NCBI GenBank assembly: GCA_900753165.1
Contig: CAADYC010000082.1
Location: forward strand, 1 to 21,180
DNA length: 21,180 bases
Origin: Clostridia bacterium
GTDB lineage: Bacteria; Bacillota; Clostridia; TANB77; CAG-508
Direction: 5' to 3'
Under the pieces are notes generated by a model, which did no database searches, had not been told where the DNA came from, and saw nothing but the letters and a program-made list of their open reading frames with translations. The position numbers were made by a program, and so were the translations under genes. Below, piece by piece: positions 13,804-20,911 of the stretch. Each line of letters opens with the position of its first letter. The first letter of the stretch is position 1.

Positions 13804-16114
13804 TTGGAAATCAAAGGAGAAGTACTAGACATCAGATATCAAAATGAAGTGAATAGCTATACAATAGCAGAATTTGAAACAGAAGAAGAAGAAACAATAA
13901 TAGTAGGATATTTACCATTTGTAAAAAGTGGAGATAACCTAAAACTAGAAGGAAAATTTGTTGAACACAAAGAATATGGAAGACAATTTAAAGTAGAAAC
14001 TTTTGAAAAAGTAATGCCAGAAACATTAGGGGCATTAGAAAAATATTTAGCAAATGGAAGTATTAAAGGTATAGGAGAAGCAACAGCAAAAAAAATAATA
14101 AAAACATTTGGAGAAGATACAATAAATATATTTAAATTTGAGCCAGAAAAACTTGCACAAATAAAAGGAATATCAAAAAGTAGAGCAATAGAAATGTCAG
14201 AAAGCTTTTTAGAAAACTGGGAAGTTTGGCAAATAGTAGGATTTCTAGAAAGATTTGGAATAGGTGCAGAAAATGCCAAAAAAATATATGATTTATTAGG
14301 AATAAACGCAATTGAGCAAATTGAATCAAATCCATATATATTAATAGATATGGCACGTGGTGTAGATTTTAAGCAAATAGATCAAATGGCATTAAAGCTA
14401 GGAATAAGTTATGATAATCAAAAAAGAGTTGAAAGCGGCATAAAATATGGATTAATTAAATCTACATATAATGGACATTCATGTGTAATAAAAGAAAATT
14501 TAATAGAATATGTAATTTCATTATTAGATGTAACTACAGAGGCCGTAGATGATAATATAATTAACTTAAAGGCAAAAGGAGAAATAGTTCTTGAAAAAAG
14601 AGATGATGCAGAATGGATATATCTAGAAAATTTTTATAATGTAGAAAAAGAGATTGCAACAAGAATTGTAAGATTAGATAAAAGTAAAAATGTAAAAAAA
14701 ATAGAACATATCGAAAACGCTTTAAAATCTATAGAAAAAAAATCAAGTATAGAATTATCAGAAAAACAAAGAGAAGCAGTATTGTCAATAAATGATAGTA
14801 ATGTAACAATTATAACAGGTGGACCAGGAACAGGTAAAACTACAATCATAAAAACAATAATAGATTTATTTGAAGAAAGAAAGAAAAAAGTAGTATTAGC
14901 TGCACCAACAGGACGAGCTGCAAAGAAAATGACAGAAGCAACTGGTAAAGAAGCATCAACTTTACATAGATTGCTAGGAATAGGCAAACTAGATGATGAA
15001 GGAATTTATTCAAGACATAGTGATTACAAAGGAGAACCAATAGATGCAGATTTGATTGTAGTAGATGAGTTATCAATGGTAGATATGTTTGTAATGAATT
15101 ACTTATTAAACTGCATATATCAAGGAACAAAACTAATCTTAGTAGGAGATGTAGACCAATTAGCATCAGTTGGACCAGGAAGTGTGCTAAAAGATTTAAT
15201 AAATTCAGAAGTGATAAATACTGTTAAATTAGATAAAATTTTTAGACAAGCTGCCAAAAGTAAAATAGTTCTAAATGCGCACAGAGTAAATAACGGATTA
15301 GATTTCATAAAAAATGATGATGAAGAAATAGAAGAAGATACAAAACAAGATTTCTTTTTTATAAAACAAAATTCAACAGAAAAGATATTACAAGAAGTTA
15401 TAAGTTTATCAACAGGAAGATTAGAAAAGTTTGGTAATTATGATTTTTTCAAGAACATACAAGTTTTAACACCAACTAAAAAAGGACAATTAGGAACAAG
15501 AGAACTAAATAAAGCATTACAAGCTGTTTTAAATCCTAATGTTGAAGAATTACCTGAAAGAAAAATGGGAGATGTAGTTTATAGAGTTGGAGATAGAGTA
15601 ATGCAAATCAAGAACAATTATGACATCACATGGGAAAGAGAAATACATCCATTTGGAGCAGAAAAAATAGATGGAAAAACAGAAGAAAATAGTTGGACAT
15701 CAATGTATCTTGCAAAACCAAAAGACAAAAAAGAAGTTGGAACAGGTGTGTTTAATGGTGAAATGGGAACAATCATAGAAATAGATGAAAGAGAAAAAAT
15801 AGTAAAAATACAATTTGATGATGAAAAAATAGCATGGTATGAATATTCAGATTTAGATCAAATTGAACATAGCTATGCAATTACAATACATAAGGCTCAA
15901 CGGAAGTGAGTTTGATGTTGTAATAATGCTTGCACCATCATCTGCGCCAATGCTAATGACAAGAAATTTACTATATACAGGAATTACCAGAGCTAAAAAG
16001 CTTTTGATTATTATTGGTAGTGAAAGGGTTGTTAGTTATATGGTACAAAATGTTGATAGTAAAAAGCGTAATACGGGTTTAGAATTTAAGTTAAAAATGG
16101 TTGCACAGGATTAG
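13804..16114 (+). pseudogene. recD2: RecD2-type DNA helicase, frameshifted near the 3' end
   Basis: An SF1B 5'-3' helicase gene, in two frames. The first runs 13804-15909 (701 residues): an N-terminal OB-like domain, helix-hairpin-helix repeats (YLANGSIKGIGEATAKKI, LAQIKGISKSRA), Walker A GGPGTGKTT at 339-347 and Walker B VVDELS with D421/E422. It should continue AITIHKAQ-GSEFD (motif V), but one extra C at 15901 changes CAA-GGA to CAACGGA and leads to a TGA. The frame resumes at 15902 as GSEFDVVIMLAP through LLYTGITRAKK (motif VI) to 16114. Without motif VI the protein should be inactive as a helicase. Start TTG 13804, SD AAAGGAGAG. A single-base assembly error is possible. Confidence 0.88.
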
Positions 16115-16164
16115 CATTTTAAATTGCAAAATTAATAGATTTGCAAAATTTAGAGGATAATTTT

Positions 16165-16196
16165 TGTCAAAAAATGTCAAAAACTTTTTGTTGACA
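16165..16196 (+). promoter_or_regulatory. Direct and inverted repeats at the antitoxin promoter
   Basis: TGTCAA occurs at 16165-16170 and 16175-16180, exactly 10 bp apart, and its reverse complement TTGACA at 16191-16196 is the -35 box itself. The repeats lie on one face of the helix and overlap the promoter, as operator half-sites would. Type III systems are usually controlled by terminator read-through and processing rather than a repressor, so this may be coincidence. Confidence 0.3.
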
Positions 16197-16219
16197 ATAG
16201 ACATAAAATAAAGTATAAT
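16191..16219 (+). promoter_or_regulatory. Consensus sigma-A promoter of the type III antitoxin RNA
   Basis: TTGACA at 16191-16196 and TATAAT at 16214-16219 are perfect hexamers with a 17-base spacer. Predicted start is near 16226, about 23 bases before the first repeat. A strong constitutive promoter ahead of the repeats is what type III toxin-antitoxin systems need to keep antitoxin RNA in excess. Confidence 0.9.
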
Positions 16220-16248
16220 TAATATACTAATATAGCTAACTACTAAAT

Positions 16249-16336
16249 AAAAAGCGGTTTTAACTCCACCAAAAAATAAACGGAGAATGAAAAAGCGGTT
16301 TTAACTCCACCAAAAAATAAACGGAGAATGAAAAAG
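16249..16336 (+). repeat. 41-bp tandem repeat, 2.15 copies
   Basis: Copies at 16249-16289 and 16290-16330 are identical over all 41 bases; a third begins at 16331 and stops after AAAAAG (16336). Each unit runs AAAAAGCGGTTTTAACTCC, then ACC, an A-rich stretch and CGGAGAATG. Perfect identity between copies fits an RNA whose units must all be bound by one toxin. Confidence 0.97.
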
Positions 16337-16341
16337 TCAAT

Positions 16342-16376
16342 GGGGATTAGTTTTATTACTAGTTCCCTTTTGTTTT
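16342..16376 (+). terminator. Intrinsic terminator between antitoxin and toxin
   Basis: GGGGATTAGT 16342-16351 pairs with ACTAGTTCCC 16358-16367 over 10 pairs (two G.U) around a 6-base loop, followed by TTTTGTTTT. In type III loci this terminator sets the ratio of antitoxin RNA to the few read-through transcripts that encode the toxin. Confidence 0.9.
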
Positions 16377-16414
16377 ATACTATAATAAATAAAGTTATAT
16401 AGGAGGGGTAATAA

Positions 16415-16927
16415 ATAGAAGAATTAAATTTATATAAAATTGATAAAGAATATGCTAAGTTCATTTATAATCAAGATAAAAAAGTTTTGAAATCATATGA
16501 TGTAAAAGAAAAAAGACCATTTGTTGGTATAATTTTAAAAATAAATAATATAAATTATTTTGCTCCATTAAGTTCTCCCAAAGAAAAACATAAGAAAATG
16601 AAAAATAATATTGATTTTTTAAAGATAAACAATGGAAGAGATGGAGTTATAAATTTGAATAATATGATACCAATTCCATATCAATATTATTACAAAATAG
16701 ATATAAGTGATGAAATAAAAAAAGACAAAAAATATGGATTAATTTTAAAATATCAAATAAAATGGTGCAATACTAATTTGGAAAGAATTGTTAATAATGC
16801 TGAAAAATTATATAATCTAATTATAAATAATAAGGCAAATTTAAATATAAAGAAAAGATGTTGCAATTTTAAATCTTTAGAAACAAAATTAAATCAATAT
16901 ATTTTAAATCAAGAAAAGAGTGAATAA
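16415..16927 (+). CDS. toxN: Type III toxin, ToxN/AbiQ/CptN-family endoribonuclease
   Basis: About 170 residues if translation starts at ATA 16415. The family pattern is clear: LYKIDKEYAKFI at the N-terminus, KRPFVGIILKINNINYFAPL, the active-site motif PLSSPK (51-56) followed by EKHKKMKN, then LNNMIPIP. Toxins of this family cut RNA, cause growth arrest and often abort phage infection; the tandem-repeat RNA upstream is the antitoxin. The SD AGGAGGGG (16401-16408) points to 16415, where the codon is ATA; a stop at 16412 excludes any earlier start. The next standard in-frame start is TTG 16487, which would remove 24 conserved residues. The end overlaps comFC by 8 bp. Confidence 0.88.
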   Translation: MEELNLYKIDKEYAKFIYNQDKKVLKSYDVKEKRPFVGIILKINNINYFAPLSSPKEKHKKMKNNIDFLKINNGRDGVINLNNMIPIPYQYYYKIDISDEIKKDKKYGLILKYQIKWCNTNLERIVNNAEKLYNLIINNKANLNIKKRCCNFKSLETKLNQYILNQEKSE

Positions 16928-17636
16928 AATTTTTATAATTCAAGAAAAAATAACAAATCTAATTTATCCCCAAACATGCGGAATATGTGGAAAAATAGCC
17001 ACAAAATCAATATGTCCAAAATGCAATAGAGAACTAAAAAAACAAGCAGAAATAAATATATTAACAAAAAATGAAATAGAAAGCAAATATTTCAGTGAAC
17101 TAATGTACATATTCAAATATGAAGGGCAGATACGACAACTAATAATAGACTATAAATTCAATGAAAAATCATATATGTACAAAACATTTGTAAATTTTTT
17201 GTTAAATAATAAAAAAATATTTGAAAATATAAAAAAATATGATAAAATTATACCAGTTCCAATAAGCAAAAAAAGATATAAAGAAAGAGGATATAATCAA
17301 AGCTTATTAATTGCAAAAGAAATAGTAAGACAGATATCGAAAAGCATATTAGAAACAGACGTAAAAATATCAAAAAAACAATCAAATTTGGAACTTGTGA
17401 ATAATTGTTTAATAAAAACAAAAAATATAATAGAACAAAGCAAATTAAACAAAGAAGACAGACAACAAAATATAAAAGGTGTTTATAGCATACAAAATAA
17501 AAAAATAATAACAAATAAAAAAATCTTATTAATAGATGACATTTATACAACAGGAAGCACAGTAAATGAATGCAGTAGAATACTGCAACAAGCTAATCCT
17601 AAAAAGATAGGAGTTTTAGTACTAGCAAAAGATTAA
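16920..17636 (+). CDS. comFC: ComFC-family phosphoribosyltransferase-like protein
   Basis: 238 residues. An N-terminal zinc-finger has C20, C23, C32 and C35 (CGICGK...CPKC), and the PRTase domain carries the PRPP loop ILLIDDIYTTGST with D206, D207 and TTG at 210-212. Motifs VPISKKRYKERGYNQS and QSNLELV complete the family signature. ComFC aids uptake of DNA in competent bacteria, with ComFA; it is also widespread in bacteria not known to be competent. GTG 16920 overlaps the end of the toxin gene and has only a weak SD, so its translation may depend on the toxin. In many Clostridia it sits next to recD2, as here. Confidence 0.92.
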   Translation: MNKIFIIQEKITNLIYPQTCGICGKIATKSICPKCNRELKKQAEINILTKNEIESKYFSELMYIFKYEGQIRQLIIDYKFNEKSYMYKTFVNFLLNNKKIFENIKKYDKIIPVPISKKRYKERGYNQSLLIAKEIVRQISKSILETDVKISKKQSNLELVNNCLIKTKNIIEQSKLNKEDRQQNIKGVYSIQNKKIITNKKILLIDDIYTTGSTVNECSRILQQANPKKIGVLVLAKD

Positions 17637-17645
17637 AAAACAAAC

Positions 17646-17686
17646 AAAATGTCCACAAAAGAACCGTCCCAAAAAGGACAAAAAAG
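17646..17686 (+). repeat. Dispersed palindromic repeat (copy c)
   Basis: AAAATGTCC at 17646-17654, AGAACCGTCCC in the middle and GGACAAAAAA at 17676-17685; TGTCC and GGACA form the outer stem. Same orientation as copy b and opposite to copy a. It fills the gap between comFC and the P-loop NTPase gene and may act as the terminator for comFC. Confidence 0.65.
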
Positions 17687-17700
17687 AATGGAGTGAGAAA

Positions 17701-19668
17701 ATGGAAGATTTAGTAGAGAGCATATTAGACTATGTAAGGTCAGATTACACAGACTATGCCATAATGTTAAACGGAGAATGGGGAGTTGGAAAAACTCATT
17801 TTTGGAATAACAAAATAAAAAAGAAAATTGAATCTATGCAATTAAATGGAAAAAGATATACAACAATATATATGTCATTATATGGAATATCAAACTTAGA
17901 AGATATAAGCAAAAAAATATTCATAGAGACAACACAATTAATGGACAAGAACCTAAGAAAATTTATGGAATCAAATGGACAAACAACAATACCAGAATAT
18001 GCAAAAACTGGATTGGACATGGCAAATTTCTTTGGAGTTACACAAAATGGAGACAAGCTAGATTATGCAGAATTCTTTTCAACAGATGATAAAGTACTAT
18101 GTTTTGATGACTTAGAAAGAGCAAATGTTGATGTTATCGATATTTTAGGATATATTAACAACTTTGTTGAACATGACCACATAAAAACAATAATAATATG
18201 TAATGAAAAAGAACTTTCAACAAAATTAAAAAGCTCAAATCTAGAAATGAAAACATTTATAGCAACATATTTGTTAGACAAACAAGGAGAACTAAATACA
18301 ACAGACAAGCCAATGGTTGAGAAAATTCAAAATAAGATTGAGCATGTTTTTGACAAAGCAAATGATTATGAAAGAATTAAAGAAAAATTAATAGGTGAAA
18401 CATTTGAGTATGCACCAAAATTTGATTATATAATAAATGGAATTTTAATGAGATATGAAAGTAATCCTGATTTAATAAGATTCTTAAGAGAAAACACAAG
18501 ACTAATAATATTAACATTTGAAAGAAGCGGAACGAGAAACTTAAGAATATTAAAACATGCATTAAATGACTTCCAAAAAATATATGAAATGGTAGAAAAA
18601 AATTATCCAAATACTAACAATAGGGTAATGCAAACAATGTTAATATTCACAATAGCAATATCATTTGAAATTAAAGCAGGAAAAATAACAAAAGACAAAT
18701 TTATAAACATAAAAGACAATGAAGAATATAAATCAATATTAGTATCATCAAGAACATTAATGGACAATAGACAATTTTATATAAAAGAATTTGATAGTAA
18801 TTATTACTATAACTTCAAATCTGAATATAGATTCTTTAAATTTATAGAATATTATGTAAGAACAAGAATATTTGATATGAGATTATTTAAAGAAAATATG
18901 GAAACAATAAGAAATACAGTCGACACAGATAACTTACCTGGATACAAGAGATTATTAACAGAAGAATACTGGAAAATATCAGATGATGAATTTGATAAAG
19001 TAATAAAAGAAGTATTAGAAGAAGTAAAAGAAGGAAACCTAGAGTTAATTGATATAGTAAAAATATATGCATATTTTAGCTATTTTTCAAGAAAAGGCTT
19101 AATCGATTATGATATTAAAACATTAAAAAGTGTATTCTTCAACGGAATGAATATATCATCATTAAAATCAAAATATTGCAAAAATGTAGAAGAAGAACTT
19201 TCTAAAATAGCAATAGAACAAGTAGAAGAAGATATGGATGATATAGTAAAACACTTCAACAATTTAAATAATCAATTATTAGATAAAATGTACAAAGAAA
19301 AAGCAGAAGAAATTTTCAAAGCAATCCCAATGAAAATGGAAAACTTCTATGAAAAATTTGATAGAGAATGCATGAATATACCAATATTTAAATATTATGA
19401 TGTATATCAATTATTCCAAAGAATATCTTGTGCAAGCAATGAAGATATTGTTTTAATAAAAGAAAAATTATTAAATAGAGCAGAAAAATATCCAAAAGAA
19501 ATAGAACCAGAAATGGACAATATAAAACAATTGAAACAAGTTATAGATGAGTATTTAAAAGGAAAAGATCAATCAATAAAAATTGTTATGCTAAAAGAAT
19601 TCTCTAATAGTTTAGGTTATATTTTGGATAAATATAAAAGTGGATTTTTACGTAAAAAAGAAGAATGA
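17701..19668 (+). CDS. KAP-like P-loop NTPase of unknown role
   Basis: 655 residues. Walker A is GEWGVGKT (25-32), directly after LVESILDYVRSDYTDYAIMLN; Walker B is KVLCFDDLER (131-140), followed by a sensor-like IIICNEKEL (N168). This order is that of KAP-type and related STAND/AAA-like NTPases. The C-terminal 450 residues are helical and charged with no catalytic motif I recognise. Unlike typical KAP proteins no membrane helix is evident. Relatives include the F-plasmid exclusion protein PifA and other defence proteins, and it lies near a toxin-antitoxin locus, so phage defence is possible but unproven. SD GGAGTG upstream of ATG 17701; a terminator overlaps its end. Confidence 0.75.
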   Translation: MEDLVESILDYVRSDYTDYAIMLNGEWGVGKTHFWNNKIKKKIESMQLNGKRYTTIYMSLYGISNLEDISKKIFIETTQLMDKNLRKFMESNGQTTIPEYAKTGLDMANFFGVTQNGDKLDYAEFFSTDDKVLCFDDLERANVDVIDILGYINNFVEHDHIKTIIICNEKELSTKLKSSNLEMKTFIATYLLDKQGELNTTDKPMVEKIQNKIEHVFDKANDYERIKEKLIGETFEYAPKFDYIINGILMRYESNPDLIRFLRENTRLIILTFERSGTRNLRILKHALNDFQKIYEMVEKNYPNTNNRVMQTMLIFTIAISFEIKAGKITKDKFINIKDNEEYKSILVSSRTLMDNRQFYIKEFDSNYYYNFKSEYRFFKFIEYYVRTRIFDMRLFKENMETIRNTVDTDNLPGYKRLLTEEYWKISDDEFDKVIKEVLEEVKEGNLELIDIVKIYAYFSYFSRKGLIDYDIKTLKSVFFNGMNISSLKSKYCKNVEEELSKIAIEQVEEDMDDIVKHFNNLNNQLLDKMYKEKAEEIFKAIPMKMENFYEKFDRECMNIPIFKYYDVYQLFQRISCASNEDIVLIKEKLLNRAEKYPKEIEPEMDNIKQLKQVIDEYLKGKDQSIKIVMLKEFSNSLGYILDKYKSGFLRKKEE

Positions 19669-19700
19669 GACATGTGAGATGCCTCATTCTTTGAATATTT
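19661..19700 (+). terminator. Terminator after the P-loop NTPase gene
   Basis: AAGAATGAG 19661-19669 pairs with CTCATTCTT 19683-19691, with further CAT/ATG pairing toward the loop, followed by a T-rich TTGAATATTTT. The 5' arm contains the stop codon TGA of the NTPase gene. Confidence 0.75.
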
Positions 19701-19776
19701 TCCAAGTTCGATTTTTTTAAATTTAATGAGATAAATTTGTGATGTATCATATGCCTTAAAAAAAATCAATAAAAAT

Positions 19777-19805
19777 GTATAAAAATTTCCTCTTTTGAGA
19801 TAATA
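19777..19805 (+). promoter_or_regulatory. Possible sigma-G/F (forespore) promoter of spoVT
   Basis: GTATA at 19777-19781 and GATAATA at 19799-19805 are separated by 17 bases. This fits the forespore sigma-G pattern (-35 GHATR, -10 CATNHTA) except for the first base of the -10 box. In B. subtilis spoVT is transcribed by sigma-G. A weak sigma-A reading (GATAAT as -10) is an alternative. The SD AAAGGAGG of spoVT follows at about 19823. Confidence 0.45.
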
Positions 19806-19836
19806 AGAATAGACTTGAAATTAAAGGAGGATAAAA

Positions 19837-20391
19837 ATGAAGGCAACTGGAGTAGTAAGAAGAATAGATGATTTAGGAAGAGTGGTAATTCCAAAAGAAA
19901 TAAGAAAAACTTTAAGAATAAAAGAGGGAGACCCACTTGAAATATTTACTGACAGAGAAGGTCAAGTAATATTAAAAAAATATTCTCCAATAGGAGAATT
20001 ATCAGAATTTGCAACAGGATATGCAGAAACATTAGCAAAAACAACAGGACATATTGCATGTATAACAGATAAAGACACAATAATAGCTGTATCAGGTGGT
20101 TCTAAAAAGGAATTTTTAGAGCAAGATGTAAGCCAAGAACTTGAGAAACTTATGGAAGACAAAGAAGTTTATACAAGCAAAGAAAATAGTGATAAAGCAA
20201 TGCCTATTACAAAAAATGATACAAATGAAAAGAAAAATAAATCACAAATTGTATATCCTATAATCTCAAATGGAGATACAATTGGGACTGTAATATTAAT
20301 GTCAAAAGATTCAAATACAAAAATGAATGAAGTTGAAAAAAAGGTAGCACAATCTGCTGCAACATTTTTAGCAAGTCAAATGGAAATATAA
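19837..20391 (+). CDS. spoVT: Stage V sporulation protein T, forespore regulator
   Basis: 184 residues. The N-terminal AbrB-type swapped-hairpin DNA-binding domain (MKATGVVRRIDDLGRVVIPKEIRKTLRIKEGDPLEIF, about 1-50) is followed by a GAF-like domain from about 57 (ELSEFATGYAETLAKTTGHIACITDKDTIIAVSGGSKKEFL to IGTVILMSKDS). SpoVT tunes sigma-G genes in the developing spore and influences germination. Its presence supports a spore-forming organism. AAAGGAGG precedes ATG 19837. In many Clostridia spoVT is near mazG or the spoVB region; here it stands alone, between an NTPase gene and a reverse-strand regulator. Confidence 0.96.
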   Translation: MKATGVVRRIDDLGRVVIPKEIRKTLRIKEGDPLEIFTDREGQVILKKYSPIGELSEFATGYAETLAKTTGHIACITDKDTIIAVSGGSKKEFLEQDVSQELEKLMEDKEVYTSKENSDKAMPITKNDTNEKKNKSQIVYPIISNGDTIGTVILMSKDSNTKMNEVEKKVAQSAATFLASQMEI

Positions 20392-20394
20392 AAT

Positions 20395-20443
20395 AAAAGG
20401 TAGTGTAAGTTAATAAATATAAGTTAACTTATGCTACCTTTTT
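20395..20443. terminator. Bidirectional terminator between spoVT and the XRE regulator
   Basis: AAAAGGTAG 20395-20403 pairs with CTACCTTTT 20434-20442, and TAAGTTAA 20406-20413 pairs with TTAACTTA. The two intervening base pairs are G.U wobbles, so the stem is about 19 pairs long. A-runs and T-runs flank it on both sides, so it can stop transcription from either direction. The stop codon of the reverse-strand gene lies within the 3' arm. Confidence 0.85.
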
Positions 20444-20676
20444 AAATTATGGCTTTTAATTTCCTTTTTTACATATCTTTCATTTGATAAACCAACTATA
20501 TAATCAATAGATGTATTATAATATTTTGCTAATGTTATTAAATGGTTTATTGGTATAGTTCTATTACCATTTTCATATTCAGAATAATACTGCTGTGAAA
20601 TTCCTAGTAGTTGTGCAACTTCTTTCTGATATTTATCGTTGTCTTCTCTTAAATCTCTAATTCTTCTGAAATTCAC
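20434..20676 (-). CDS. Small Cro/CI-family (XRE) transcriptional regulator
   Basis: 80 residues, nearly all a helix-turn-helix domain: RRIRDLREDNDKYQKEVAQLLGISQQYYSEYENGNRTIPINHLITLAKYYNTSIDYIVGLSNE, then a basic tail. It should bind DNA as a dimer and has no extra sensory domain. The start is GTG at 20676, with AGGAGG 10 bases upstream (CCTCCT at 20687-20692 on the + strand). It is divergent from the pilin-like gene and shares a 235-bp intergenic region with it containing a perfect palindrome, a possible operator. Confidence 0.9.
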   Translation of the reverse strand: MNFRRIRDLREDNDKYQKEVAQLLGISQQYYSEYENGNRTIPINHLITLAKYYNTSIDYIVGLSNERYVKKEIKSHNLKR

Positions 20677-20739
20677 TATTAGTTAACCTCCTGATTAAAT
20701 AATTAAACTTATTGTATCAAAAATGAATAGATAAGTTTT

Positions 20740-20765
20740 ATAATACATAAAAAGTCATGTATTAT
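20740..20765. promoter_or_regulatory. Palindrome in the divergent intergenic region
   Basis: ATAATACAT 20740-20748 and ATGTATTAT 20757-20765 are perfect inverted repeats 8 bases apart. It lies between the divergent XRE regulator and the pilin-like gene. It may be an operator for the regulator; being made of A/T-rich bases, chance is not excluded. The rest of 20693-20911 is AT-rich with no other gene. Confidence 0.4.
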
Positions 20766-20815
20766 TACAGAAAAATTACAAAAATATTACATTTAGATTA
20801 AAAGAAATAAAATCA

Positions 20816-20844
20816 TTGTAAATACATAATATATGGTGTATAAT
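20816..20844 (+). promoter_or_regulatory. Likely sigma-A promoter of the pilin-like gene
   Basis: TTGTAA 20816-20821 and TATAAT 20839-20844 with a 17-base spacer. The -10 box is perfect and the -35 matches 4 of 6. Predicted start is near 20851, a leader of about 60 bases before ATG 20912. Confidence 0.6.
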
Positions 20845-20911
20845 CAAAATGTATAAATATTTTACAAATGAAAGAAAAAAGCTTATAAAAATACATAGGA
20901 GGTTTATAATA

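Larger units (their letters stand above)
16226..16376 (+). ncRNA. Predicted type III antitoxin RNA (ToxI/CptI-like)
   Basis: About 150 bases bounded by a consensus promoter and an intrinsic terminator, made mainly of 2.15 copies of a 41-base repeat. It is directly upstream of a ToxN-family gene, the defining layout of type III systems, in which the precursor is cut by the toxin into repeat-sized RNAs that fold as pseudoknots and block the toxin. Within one repeat TTTA (11-14) can pair with TAAA (29-32) and CTCC (16-19) with GGAG (34-37), an H-type pseudoknot. The A-runs at the repeat boundaries are plausible cleavage sites, since known ToxN enzymes cut in A-rich sequence. The low repeat number and unit length recall CptI of Clostridia; subfamily unproven. 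Confidence 0.88.

Noticed and set aside
15890..15912. Programmed frameshift in recD2
   Set aside because: There is no slippery heptamer, run of identical bases or adjacent stem-loop, and RecD2 is not known to need recoding.
15863..16114. Separate small gene after recD2
   Set aside because: Its sequence is the missing C-terminal part of RecD2 (end of motif V and motif VI) and has no SD; it is the same gene after a frameshift.
16249..16336. CRISPR array or plasmid iterons
   Set aside because: The repeats abut directly with no spacers, number only about two, have no cas or rep genes nearby, and lie between a promoter and terminator upstream of a ToxN gene.
16342..16376. Riboswitch or attenuator controlling the toxin
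   Set aside because: No conserved aptamer is seen; the hairpin with T-run is adequately explained as the standard terminator between antitoxin RNA and toxin.
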